From Caulobacter segnis (GTDB lineage: Bacteria > Pseudomonadota > Alphaproteobacteria > Caulobacterales > Caulobacteraceae), in contig NZ_QFQZ01000080.1 in NCBI RefSeq assembly GCF_003243465.1, forward strand, positions 1 through 20,470: a stretch of 20,470 nt of DNA, given 5' to 3'. Position numbers and translations under genes: made by a program. Below the pieces are notes generated by a model. The model ran no database searches, was not told the origin of the DNA, and worked only from the letters and a program-made list of their open reading frames with translations. Of the stretch, positions 13,576-20,413 are shown piece after piece. Numbering within the stretch: the first letter of the stretch is position 1; each line of letters begins with the position of its first letter.

Positions 13576-13905
13576 TTAGAACTTCATCCCGGGCAGGCCG
13601 CCCATCAGCCCGGCCATCGGACCGGCGGCTTCCTGCATCAGCTGGGCCTGCTTGGCGTCGAGCTTCTTCTTGGCGTCGGCGTGGGCGGCGACGATCAGGT
13701 CGGCGATCACCTCGCCCTCGCCGGGCTCGATCAGGCTTTCGTCCAGGGTCACCTTGGCCAGTTCGCCCGTGCCCTTCAGCACCACGGTCACCATGCCGCC
13801 GCCCGAGGTCCCTTCGACGGTGCTCTCGGCCAGGCGCGCCTGGGCGTCCTGGAGCTTCTGTTGCATGGCCTGGGCCTGCTTCATCAGGCCGCCGAGGTCT
13901 TTCAT
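13576..13905 (-). CDS. YbaB/EbfC family nucleoid-associated protein
   Basis: A 109-residue DNA-binding protein of the YbaB/EbfC family, which dimerises into a tweezer-like shape and binds DNA. The sequence starts MKDLGGLMKQAQAMQQKLQD and contains the central strand region GGGMVTVVLKGTGELAKV and the helix EVIADLIVAAHADAKKK. It ends in a Met/Gly-rich tail (GPMAGLMGGLPGMKF). The ATG at 13905 was chosen because TTGGAGA lies about 9 bases upstream. The upstream in-frame extension to 13995 runs through the repeat element and is low-complexity. It lies between dnaX and recR as in many bacteria. Confidence 0.94.
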   Translation of the reverse strand: MKDLGGLMKQAQAMQQKLQDAQARLAESTVEGTSGGGMVTVVLKGTGELAKVTLDESLIEPGEGEVIADLIVAAHADAKKKLDAKQAQLMQEAAGPMAGLMGGLPGMKF

Positions 13906-13929
13906 GGTCTTGGTCTCCAATTTCGAATT

Positions 13930-14043
13930 CCCCTCCCCTCGATGGGGAGGGGTAGGGGTGGGGTGATGCGGCGGTGGAGCCGGGCTCCGTCCCAAAACGC
14001 TGTCACCCCCATCCCCGCCCTTCCCCCATCAAAGGGGGAAGGG
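13930..14043. repeat. Mirrored hairpin repeat inside the dnaX-ybaB gap
   Basis: The left hairpin CCCCTCCCC-TCGAT-GGGGAGGGG (13930-13952) and right hairpin CCCTTCCCCC-ATCAAA-GGGGGAAGGG (14018-14043) are perfect. Between them a G-rich arm (GGGGTGGGGTGA) opposes a C-rich arm (TCACCCCCATCCCC), with a small GGAGCC/GGCTCC hairpin in the middle. The architecture resembles that of the repeats at convergent junctions, but the arm sequences differ and here the flanking genes run the same way. Confidence 0.8.
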
Positions 14044-14054
14044 AGATTCTGCGA

Positions 14055-15884
14055 CTATCCCTCTTCCTCGTCCGGCTCCAGGGGCGCCGCCTCGGGGGTG
14101 AGGACCTTGCGGATCTCGACGATCTCGGCGCCGGGGAAGGCCGACAGCACCGAGGCCACGAACGGGTCCTTCTTGATGGCCTCCAGCGCCTCGCGCTCCT
14201 CGCGCTTCTGGCGCTCCATCATGCTCTCGGCGCCGCCGCCGCCCTCGGCGGCGACCAGCCAGGGCTGGCCGGTGTGTTCCTTCAGGAAGCGGACGAGACG
14301 ACCGGCCAGGTTCCCAGGCGCGCCCGGGGCGGCCTCGAAGGTGATGGCGCCGGGCCGGAAGTTGATCGGGCGGACATACTGCTCGACGTCCAGCCGCAGA
14401 CCGATGTCGCGCTTGGCGGCGATCAGGGCCATGACGTCGTCGAACGAGGCCAGCACCGGCATGGCCTGGGCGCCCGGCGCGGCCATGGTCATCGGGGCGT
14501 GGGCCGAAGCCGTGCCACCGGACGAACCGCCGCCGCCCACGGAAACCCCGCCGCCGGGACCGCCGCCGCCCATAGGCGCGCCATCGCGCAGGGCCTTCAG
14601 CGCTTCCTCCGGGCCCGGCAGGTCGGCGGCGTAGCAAAGGCGGATCAGGGCCATCTCGGCCGCGGCCATGGCGTCGGGCGCGCGGCGCACCTCCTCATGA
14701 GCCTTCAGCAGCATCTGCCACAGGCGCGACAATGTGCCGGCCGAGGTGTGGGCGCCGATGGCGGCCAGGCGCGCGGCCTGCTCCTTGGGCATGGAGAGGG
14801 CGTCGGGCCCCAGCGCCTTGGACACCGCCGAGGCGTGGCAGTGGTCGAGGACGTCCAGCATCACCACCGCCGGATCGGCGCCGAAACCCCACAGGGCGCG
14901 GAAGCCTTCCAGCGCCTCCTTGGTCTTGCCCGCCATCACGTGCTCGTAGAGCGCGATGGTCTGGCCGCGGTCGGCCAGGCCCAGCATGTCGCGAACCACC
15001 GTGGCGGTGACGGTCGCGCCGCGCTCGGTCTGGACGATGGCCTGGTCCAGCAGCGAGAGGCCATCGCGCACCGAGCCTTCGGCCGCGCGGGCGATCAGGG
15101 CCAGGGCGTCGGTCTCGATCCGCGCGCCTTCCTTGGCCGAGATGCGGTCGAAGTGCTTGACCAGAACGTCCGGCTCGACCCGGCGCAGGTCGAAGCGCTG
15201 GCAGCGCGACAGGATCGTCACCGGCACCTTGCGGATCTCGGTGGTGGCGAAGATGAACTTGGCGTGCGGCGGCGGCTCTTCCAGCGTCTTCAGCAGCGCG
15301 TTGAACGCCGCTGTCGACAGCATGTGCACTTCGTCGATGATGTAGACCTTGTAGCGCGCCTCGACCGGGGCGTAGCGCACCCCGTCCAGCAGCTCGCGCA
15401 TCTCGTCGACCTTGGTGCGCGAGGCGGCGTCCAGCTCCAGCACGTCCATGTGCCGGCCCTCGATGATGGCGCGGCAGTGGTAGCCCTCGGTGGTCAGGTC
15501 GACCGACGGGCCCTTGACCGTGTCGGTCTCGTAGTTGAGCGCGCGGGCCAAGAGGCGGGCGGTCGTGGTCTTGCCGACGCCGCGGACGCCGGTGAGCATG
15601 AAGGCGTGGGCGATGCGGCCGGTTGAAAAGGCGTTGGCCAGCGTCCTGACCATGGCCTCTTGGCCGATCAGGTCCTCGAAGGTGCGCGGGCGGTACTTCC
15701 GAGCCAGCACGGTGTAGGCGTCGCCGCTCTCGGCGGGCGGATCCTGCACGACAGGGCGCGCCTCTTCGACCGCCGGCGCGGCCGGGGCCTCGCCGAAGAT
15801 GTCGGCGGTGTTCTCGTCGCGTTCAGCGGGCGCTTCGTCCCACGGCGGCGCGGAATCGGTCGAGAGGTCGTCGTGGTCGGCCAT
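14055..15884 (-). CDS. dnaX: DNA polymerase III subunit gamma/tau
   Basis: The clamp-loader ATPase of the replicative polymerase. The 609-residue protein has an acidic, proline-rich N-terminal extension (about 1-55). The AAA+ core carries Walker A GVRGVGKT (99-106), Walker B IIDEVH (182-187), the TLEEPP segment and sensor ATTEIRKVP. A collar domain follows, then a glycine-rich linker (about 435-455) and a tau-type C-terminal region. The zinc-binding cysteines of the E. coli protein are absent; only Cys137 remains in TTEGYHCRAI. I see no A-rich slippery heptamer for frameshifting. In C. crescentus the shorter gamma form is made by partial ClpXP digestion (recalled knowledge), and the glycine tract fits that. 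ybaB and recR lie downstream and the SRP RNA lies upstream. Confidence 0.96.
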   Translation of the reverse strand: MADHDDLSTDSAPPWDEAPAERDENTADIFGEAPAAPAVEEARPVVQDPPAESGDAYTVLARKYRPRTFEDLIGQEAMVRTLANAFSTGRIAHAFMLTGVRGVGKTTTARLLARALNYETDTVKGPSVDLTTEGYHCRAIIEGRHMDVLELDAASRTKVDEMRELLDGVRYAPVEARYKVYIIDEVHMLSTAAFNALLKTLEEPPPHAKFIFATTEIRKVPVTILSRCQRFDLRRVEPDVLVKHFDRISAKEGARIETDALALIARAAEGSVRDGLSLLDQAIVQTERGATVTATVVRDMLGLADRGQTIALYEHVMAGKTKEALEGFRALWGFGADPAVVMLDVLDHCHASAVSKALGPDALSMPKEQAARLAAIGAHTSAGTLSRLWQMLLKAHEEVRRAPDAMAAAEMALIRLCYAADLPGPEEALKALRDGAPMGGGGPGGGVSVGGGGSSGGTASAHAPMTMAAPGAQAMPVLASFDDVMALIAAKRDIGLRLDVEQYVRPINFRPGAITFEAAPGAPGNLAGRLVRFLKEHTGQPWLVAAEGGGGAESMMERQKREEREALEAIKKDPFVASVLSAFPGAEIVEIRKVLTPEAAPLEPDEEEG

Positions 15885-15987
15885 GGCCCTCAGTGTAGTG
15901 GGGCGAAGGGCGCAGCAAAAGCCTCGCGCCCGTCGCGACGCGCATCTGCTGACAGATTTGTCCGCCGTCTAAGGAAAGATGTAGGGG

Positions 15988-16086
15988 AAGGTGGAGACCG
16001 GACAGCGACCCGAAGGGGATCTCGTTGTGGCTGCTGCCTTCCGGCCCTGACCAGGTTGGCGAGGACTCCGTCCGCGCCGATCTCCG
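15988..16086 (-). ncRNA. ffs: Signal recognition particle RNA, small bacterial type (4.5S)
   Basis: On the minus strand the core reads CTGGTCAGGGCCGGAAGGCA followed by GCAGCC, the universal domain-IV signature bound by Ffh (GGTCAGG, GGAAGGNAGCAGCC). The ends pair: GGAGATCGG near the 5' end with CCGGTCTCC before CACC at the 3' end, making one long hairpin of about 99 nt. The 3' terminus CACC resembles E. coli 4.5S RNA. The exact ends are estimated to within a few bases. It lies just upstream of dnaX, as in many bacteria including the scr-dnaX arrangement of Bacillus. Confidence 0.93.
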
Positions 16087-16091
16087 AGGCC

Positions 16092-16120
16092 TATATCGCG
16101 ACTCCTCGCGAAGGATGCAA
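16092..16120 (-). promoter_or_regulatory. Housekeeping-type promoter for the SRP RNA
   Basis: On the minus strand TTGCATC (16120-16114), a 14-base spacer and GCGATATA (16099-16092) resemble the Caulobacter sigma-73 consensus TTGACGS-N10-14-GCTANAWC. The expected start is near 16086, which agrees with the RNA 5' end predicted from pairing. A GACTC methylation site lies in the spacer (16100-16104). Confidence 0.55.
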
Positions 16121-16157
16121 GGCTGACGATTCTCAAAGGCCGCGCTAGAGAGACTTC

Positions 16158-17099
16158 ATGGCCCTCTCGATCATCACCAACACCTTCGCCGGCAACCCCC
16201 TGAACCGCGACAGCGAGCGGCGGGGCGACGAGGCCTTTCTCGCCGAGAAGCTGGCGGATCCGGACTCGCTGGCCGTGGCGCTGTGGAACGGCAAGCCGCT
16301 GGTCGAGGACATCCTGGACGCCGAAGGCAAGCCGAAAGGCGTGCAGATCGCCTATCTCCGCGCCGACATGGCCCAGGACCTGGCCGGGGGGAACGAGAAG
16401 CTGCTCTATATGGGCCTCTGGAAGGACATCGCGGTTTTTGCGGTGGACATCGAGGGCGCCGCCGATCCTGCCGAGGGGCCGCTGCAGGGCCTGGGTCGCT
16501 TCGAGGAGCTGCGCGGGGCGGCCGCCACCATGCCGCCCGCCGACGCTGGCATCCTGGCCACGGCCAAGTCGATGTTCGAGTGGCGTCGCCGTCATCGCTG
16601 GTGCAGCGCCTGCGGCCAGAAGACCGAGGTCGCCGACGGCGGCTGGAAGCGCGTCTGCGCCGCCTGCGGCGCCGAGCACTTCCCGCGCACCGACCCGGTG
16701 GCCATCATGCTGGCCGTCCATGACGACAAGTGCCTGCTCGGCCGCCAGGCCGCCTGGCCGCCCGGGATGTTCTCGGCCCTGGCCGGCTTCATCGAGCCTG
16801 GCGAGACCATCGAGGAGGCCTGCGCTCGCGAGCTTTTCGAAGAGGCGGGCCTGAAGGCCACGGCCGTCCGCTACCATTCCAGCCAGCCCTGGCCTTGGCC
16901 GTCCTCGCTGATGATCGGCATGATCGCCGACGTCGACAGCAACGAGGCCGCGCCGGACCAGACCGAGCTCGAGGAAGTCCGCTGGTTCACCAAGGAAGAG
17001 GCGATCCGCCTGATGAAGGGCGAGTTTGAAGGCGGCCTTTTCGCCCCGCCGGCCCTGGCGATCGCCCATCAGCTGATCAAGGCCTGGGCGAAGGGTTAG
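16158..17099 (+). CDS. nudC: NAD+/NADH diphosphatase NudC (Nudix hydrolase)
   Basis: Hydrolyses NADH/NAD+ to NMN and AMP; the E. coli enzyme also removes NAD caps from RNA. The 313-residue protein has an N-terminal NudC domain. A zinc ribbon follows, with CSACG near residue 149 and CAACG near 167. The Nudix box is GFIEPGETIEEACARELFEE followed by AGL (about 210-232). The downstream signature SQPWPWPSSLMIGMIA matches the SQPWPFPxS hallmark of NudC-type enzymes. The ATG at 16158 is preceded by a weak AGAGAG. It is divergent from the SRP RNA and ends in the hairpin repeat shared with the convergent amn gene. The assignment is secure. Confidence 0.95.
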   Translation: MALSIITNTFAGNPLNRDSERRGDEAFLAEKLADPDSLAVALWNGKPLVEDILDAEGKPKGVQIAYLRADMAQDLAGGNEKLLYMGLWKDIAVFAVDIEGAADPAEGPLQGLGRFEELRGAAATMPPADAGILATAKSMFEWRRRHRWCSACGQKTEVADGGWKRVCAACGAEHFPRTDPVAIMLAVHDDKCLLGRQAAWPPGMFSALAGFIEPGETIEEACARELFEEAGLKATAVRYHSSQPWPWPSSLMIGMIADVDSNEAAPDQTELEEVRWFTKEEAIRLMKGEFEGGLFAPPALAIAHQLIKAWAKG

Positions 17100-17112
17100 G
17101 TCAGCGTATTCT

Positions 17113-17217
17113 GCTCCCCTTTGAGGGAGCTGTCGCGGAGCGACTGAGGGGGCTAGTGCGGCGTATGCCGAGCCGCCCCCTCCGGCCCTCTGGGCCACCT
17201 TCCCCAGAGGGGGAGGA
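17113..17217. repeat. Mirrored five-hairpin intergenic repeat, copy 3
   Basis: This lies between convergent nudC and amn. The order matches copy 1: hairpin GCTCCC/GGGAGC (17113-17130); hairpin GTCGC-GGA-GCGAC (17132-17144); arm GAGGGGG (17146-17152) pairing with CCCCCTC (17176-17182); hairpin GGCCC-TCT-GGGCC (17184-17196); then a CTTCCCC/GGGGGAG hairpin (about 17199-17216). CCCTCTGGG (17186-17194) can alternatively pair with CCCAGAGGG (17203-17211). Stems are kept though their bases differ from copy 1. Confidence 0.78.
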
Positions 17218-17235
17218 GATTACCCCAGGCTCGCC

Positions 17236-18690
17236 TCACCGGAACGGCGGCTCGTCGAACGCCCGCAGCTTGCGCGAATGCAGGTTCGGGCCCTCCGCAT
17301 ACAGCAGCTTGCAGGCCATGATGCCGATCTGCAGGTGCTGGCTGATCGCCCGCTCATAGAAGGCGTTGGCCTGGCCGGGCAGCTTGATCTCGCCGTGCAG
17401 CGGCTTGTCAGACACGCACAGCAGCGTCCCGTACGGCACCCGGAAGCGGTAGCCCTGGGCCGAGATGGTCGCGCTCTCCATGTCGATCGCCACGGCCCGG
17501 CTCTGGTTGAAGCGCAGGGCCGAGAGGCTGTGGCGCAGTTCCCAGTTGCGGTCGTCGGTGGTGACGACGGTGCCGGTGCGCAGGCGCTTCTTCAGCTGGT
17601 CGCCGCTGTCGCCGCTGATCGCCTTGGCCGCGTCGTAAAGGGCGCGCTGCACCTCGGCGATCGACGGGACCGGGATCTCCGGCGGCAGCACGGCGTCCAG
17701 CACATGGTCGTCGCGCAGATAGGCGTGGGCCAGGACGTAGTCGCCGATGGTCTGGGTGTCGCGCAGCCCGCCGCAGTGGCCGATCATCAGCCAGGCCTGC
17801 GGACGCAGCACCGCCAGGTGGTCGCAGATCGTCTTGGCGTTCGAAGGACCGACTCCGATATTGACCAGGGTCACGCCCGACCCGCCGGGGGCCATCAGGT
17901 GGTAGGCCGGCATCTGGTGCTTGCGCCAGGTCGACTCCGCGACCGCCAGCTCCGGATTGACCGTGTTGGCGGTGATGGTCAGGCCGCCCGAGCACGACAG
18001 GGCCGTGTAGGGGCTGTCCGGGGCCTTCAGCTGCTCGATGCCCCAGCGCACGAACTCGTCGACATAGCGGTGATAGTTCGTGAACAGGATGAACTGCTGC
18101 ACGTCCTCGGCCGGCGCGCCGGTGTAATGCTTCAGGCGGGCCAGCGAGAAGTCGGTGCGCAGACCGTCGAACAGCGACAGCGGCCGGGTCTCCTCCAGCG
18201 CCGGGCTCCAGACGCCGTCGGCGATCTCGTCGCCGATGAAGGCCAGGTCCGTGGTCGGGAAGAAGCGAGCGATGTCCTCGCTGCGGACGTCGGCCTGGTT
18301 CAGGTCGATGGTGGCGTCCAGCACGTAGGGATAGGGGATCTCCTGGCGGGAGCGGTCGACCTCGATCTCGACGTCGAAGTCGTCCATCAAGAGGGTCAGC
18401 TGCTCGACCAGATAGTCCTTGAACTGGGCCGGCTTGGTCACCGTGGTCGCATAGACGCCCGGACGGCTGACGCGGGCGTAGGAGCGGGCCAGCTTGGGCG
18501 GCAGCGCCTCGGGATCATAGGTCAGCCGTAGCTCGGGATAGGCGAAGCTGCCGTCGAACCGCGTCTGCGGGTCGGGCCGGGTTCCATTTTCGAGATAGGC
18601 GCGGAGGGCGTCGCGGAGAGCGCCGACGGCGCGTTCGTATTCGTCATTGAGCCGTTCGACGACGGCGATTGCTTTTTCTTGGTTTGACAT
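17236..18690 (-). CDS. amn: AMP nucleosidase
   Basis: Cleaves AMP to adenine and ribose 5-phosphate, adjusting adenylate pools. The 484-residue length equals that of the E. coli enzyme. An N-terminal regulatory domain (about 1-190; SYARVSRPGVYATTVTKP, YPYVLDATIDLN) precedes a purine-nucleoside-phosphorylase-type catalytic domain. That domain has LVNIGVGPSNAKTICDHLAV, WLMIGHCGGLRDTQTIGDYV and the near-C-terminal AIDMESATISAQGYRFRVPY, whose Met-Glu contacts ribose in this fold. The ATG at 18690 is the first in frame and fits the family start (MSNQEKAIAVVERLNDEY). It stands alone, convergent with nudC and divergent from the symporter gene. Confidence 0.95.
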   Translation of the reverse strand: MSNQEKAIAVVERLNDEYERAVGALRDALRAYLENGTRPDPQTRFDGSFAYPELRLTYDPEALPPKLARSYARVSRPGVYATTVTKPAQFKDYLVEQLTLLMDDFDVEIEVDRSRQEIPYPYVLDATIDLNQADVRSEDIARFFPTTDLAFIGDEIADGVWSPALEETRPLSLFDGLRTDFSLARLKHYTGAPAEDVQQFILFTNYHRYVDEFVRWGIEQLKAPDSPYTALSCSGGLTITANTVNPELAVAESTWRKHQMPAYHLMAPGGSGVTLVNIGVGPSNAKTICDHLAVLRPQAWLMIGHCGGLRDTQTIGDYVLAHAYLRDDHVLDAVLPPEIPVPSIAEVQRALYDAAKAISGDSGDQLKKRLRTGTVVTTDDRNWELRHSLSALRFNQSRAVAIDMESATISAQGYRFRVPYGTLLCVSDKPLHGEIKLPGQANAFYERAISQHLQIGIMACKLLYAEGPNLHSRKLRAFDEPPFR

Positions 18691-19012
18691 GACGCCTTAT
18701 AGCGGCGTTCCGCGACATTGGCGAGACACCCGCGCCCGCTCCGGGGAATGATTTATTACTTAGCCCAGGATTCAGGCGCCTCGGAGCCTTCCACTGCTGA
18801 GGACATGAGCCCGTTTATGCCGCTCGACGCGAGACAAGCCTCGCCTCGCAAGCGCAAGAGCATGGACGAACCCGCGCGGGTCGGCCACAAGGGCGGAATT
18901 GCTCGGGAGGGGCGCGGATGGCGGCGAGGGCGTTCTCGCGCGTCGGTCCCTTCGCAAACAGACATACCGTCGACGCCCGCCGAGGACTTGGTGGGGGCGC
19001 CAGGGGGACCGA
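18691..19012. other. 322-base divergent intergenic region, amn to symporter gene
   Basis: Long gap between divergent start codons. I find no sigma-T match, no clear -10/-35 pair, no known riboswitch and no convincing small gene. The frame starting with ATG at 18748 stays open but runs out of frame into the symporter gene and looks like a shadow. The right end holds AGGGGGA (19002-19008), the ribosome site of the symporter. The length suggests a long leader or upstream regulatory sites. Confidence 0.5.
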
Positions 19013-20269
19013 ATGAACAAACGCTTCGCCTTACTGATCGTGGCGGCCATGGTGCTCGGCGTCGCCACGGGCTGGGTCATCAACCAGACGATGGACCCGA
19101 CCCAGGCCAAGGCCGCCGCCAACAGCCTGTCGCTGATCACCGACATCTTCCTGCGCCTGATCAAGATGATCATCGCGCCGCTGGTCCTGACCACCCTGGT
19201 CGCCGGCATCGCCCACATGGAGGACGCCGCCGCCGTTGGCCGGATCGGCGCCAAGACCATGGCCTGGTTCATCAGCGCCTCGGCCGTGTCCCTGCTGCTG
19301 GGCCTCTTGATGGTCCACCTGCTGGACCCGGGCGCCAACCTGAACCTGGCGCACATGGACATCGAGGGCGCCAAGACCACGGCGACCACCGACGCCTTCA
19401 CCCTGAAGGGCTTCATCACCCACCTGGTGCCGACATCGATCTTCGACGCCATGGCCAAGAACGAGATCCTGCAGATCGTCGTCTTCGCCCTGTTCGTCGG
19501 CACCGCCGTCGCCTCGCTGGACAACAAGGCCCCGCAGATCCTGGAACTGGCCGAGCAGGCCGCCCAGGTGATGCTGAAGGTCACGGGCTTCGTCATGAAG
19601 CTGGCCCCGCTGGCCATCTTCGCGGCCCTAGCCTCGACGATCGCCACCCAGGGCGTCTCGATGCTAGCCGTCTACGGCAAGTTCGTGCTGGGCTTCTACG
19701 CCACCATGGGGGTGCTCTGGGGCCTGTTGTTCCTGGCCGGGCTCCTGGTGCTGGGCAAGCGCGTCCTGCCGCTGTTCGGCGTGATCCGCGACCCTGCCCT
19801 CTTGGCCTTCTCGACCGCCAGCTCGGAAGCGGCCTATCCGCGCATCCTCGACAGCCTGCCCAAGGTGGGCGTGCGCCGCCGCATCGTCTCGTTCGTCCTG
19901 CCGCTGGGCTACTCGTTCAACCTTGACGGCTCGATGCTGTACTGCACCTTCGCCACCATGTTCATCATGCAGGCGCACGGCGTGCACCTGACGGTCCAGC
20001 AGCAGATCTTCATGCTGCTGCTCCTGATGGTGACCTCGAAGGGCATCGCCGGCGTGCCGCGCGCCTCGCTGGTCGTGATCATGGCCACCCTCACCTATTT
20101 CGGCCTGCCGGAAGCCTGGATCGCCCTCGTCCTGGGCGTCGACCACCTGCTGGACATGGGCCGCAGCGCCACCAACGTCGTCGGCAACAGCGTCGCCGCA
20201 GCGGTGGTCGCCAAGTGGGAGGGCGAGCTGGACGAGATCGACCCGGAGGCAGAAGGGGCGACGATCTAA
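19013..20269 (+). CDS. Dicarboxylate/amino acid:cation symporter (DAACS family)
   Basis: A 418-residue inner-membrane secondary transporter of the GltP/DctA family, with about eight transmembrane helices and two re-entrant hairpins. Key segments are FLRLIKMIIAPLVLTTLVAG (helix 2 region) and the serine-rich hairpin FSTASSEAAYPRIL. These are followed by YSFNLDGSMLYCTFATMFI (NMDGT-like), the second hairpin GIAGVPRASLVV and the substrate-site helix DHLLDMGRSATNVVGN. It takes up a glutamate, aspartate or C4-dicarboxylate type substrate with sodium or protons. The arginine in MGRSATN fits a dicarboxylate-type site, but the substrate is not settled. The ATG at 19013 has AGGGGGA 4 bases upstream. A strong terminator follows at 20293-20328. 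Confidence 0.92.
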   Translation: MNKRFALLIVAAMVLGVATGWVINQTMDPTQAKAAANSLSLITDIFLRLIKMIIAPLVLTTLVAGIAHMEDAAAVGRIGAKTMAWFISASAVSLLLGLLMVHLLDPGANLNLAHMDIEGAKTTATTDAFTLKGFITHLVPTSIFDAMAKNEILQIVVFALFVGTAVASLDNKAPQILELAEQAAQVMLKVTGFVMKLAPLAIFAALASTIATQGVSMLAVYGKFVLGFYATMGVLWGLLFLAGLLVLGKRVLPLFGVIRDPALLAFSTASSEAAYPRILDSLPKVGVRRRIVSFVLPLGYSFNLDGSMLYCTFATMFIMQAHGVHLTVQQQIFMLLLLMVTSKGIAGVPRASLVVIMATLTYFGLPEAWIALVLGVDHLLDMGRSATNVVGNSVAAAVVAKWEGELDEIDPEAEGATI

Positions 20270-20292
20270 ACCCCTCTTTTGAGCCCGCTTTG

Positions 20293-20328
20293 AACGGCCC
20301 GCCCCGAGCCCGGGGCGGGCCGTTTTCA
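20293..20328 (+). terminator. Rho-independent terminator of the symporter gene
   Basis: A perfect 14-bp GC-rich stem (left arm 20293-20306, right arm 20311-20324) closes a 4-base AGCC loop. The stem ends in TT and is followed by TTC, giving a short U-run. It lies 24 bases after the stop codon and just before the operator region of the next gene. Confidence 0.9.
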
Positions 20329-20332
20329 TGTC

Positions 20333-20351
20333 CAGTAGATACTGTACAGTA
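20333..20351. promoter_or_regulatory. Palindromic operator, CAGTA/TACTG half-sites
   Basis: Three half-sites follow one another: CAGTA (20333-20337), TACTG (20340-20344) and CAGTA (20347-20351), each separated by 2 bases. The right pair is the perfect palindrome TACTGTACAGTA. A TTGACA box (20357-20362) starts 5 bases downstream. The layout is typical of a dimeric repressor (TetR-like) site beside a promoter. The regulator is not in the window. Confidence 0.65.
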
Positions 20352-20413
20352 AAAACTTGACACGGCCCGCCCGAGGTCCAATCTCAAGCGTGAGGGACTA
20401 TGAGGACGACGTC

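Noticed and set aside
13906..13995. N-terminal extension of the YbaB/EbfC protein
   Set aside because: The extension is Pro/His-rich translation of the hairpin repeat; a ribosome site and conserved start are at 13905.
14055..15884. Programmed frameshift in dnaX
   Set aside because: No A-rich slippery heptamer with a following hairpin is visible; the family in Caulobacter uses proteolysis instead.
15944..15957. ATCTG/CAGAT hairpin between SRP RNA and dnaX as a terminator
   Set aside because: Only five base pairs with no T-run on the minus strand where the transcripts run.
18748..19926. Frame opening with ATG at 18748 and running across the symporter gene
   Set aside because: It continues out of frame through a certain gene with Arg/Pro/Gly-rich shadow composition; the first part shows no domain.
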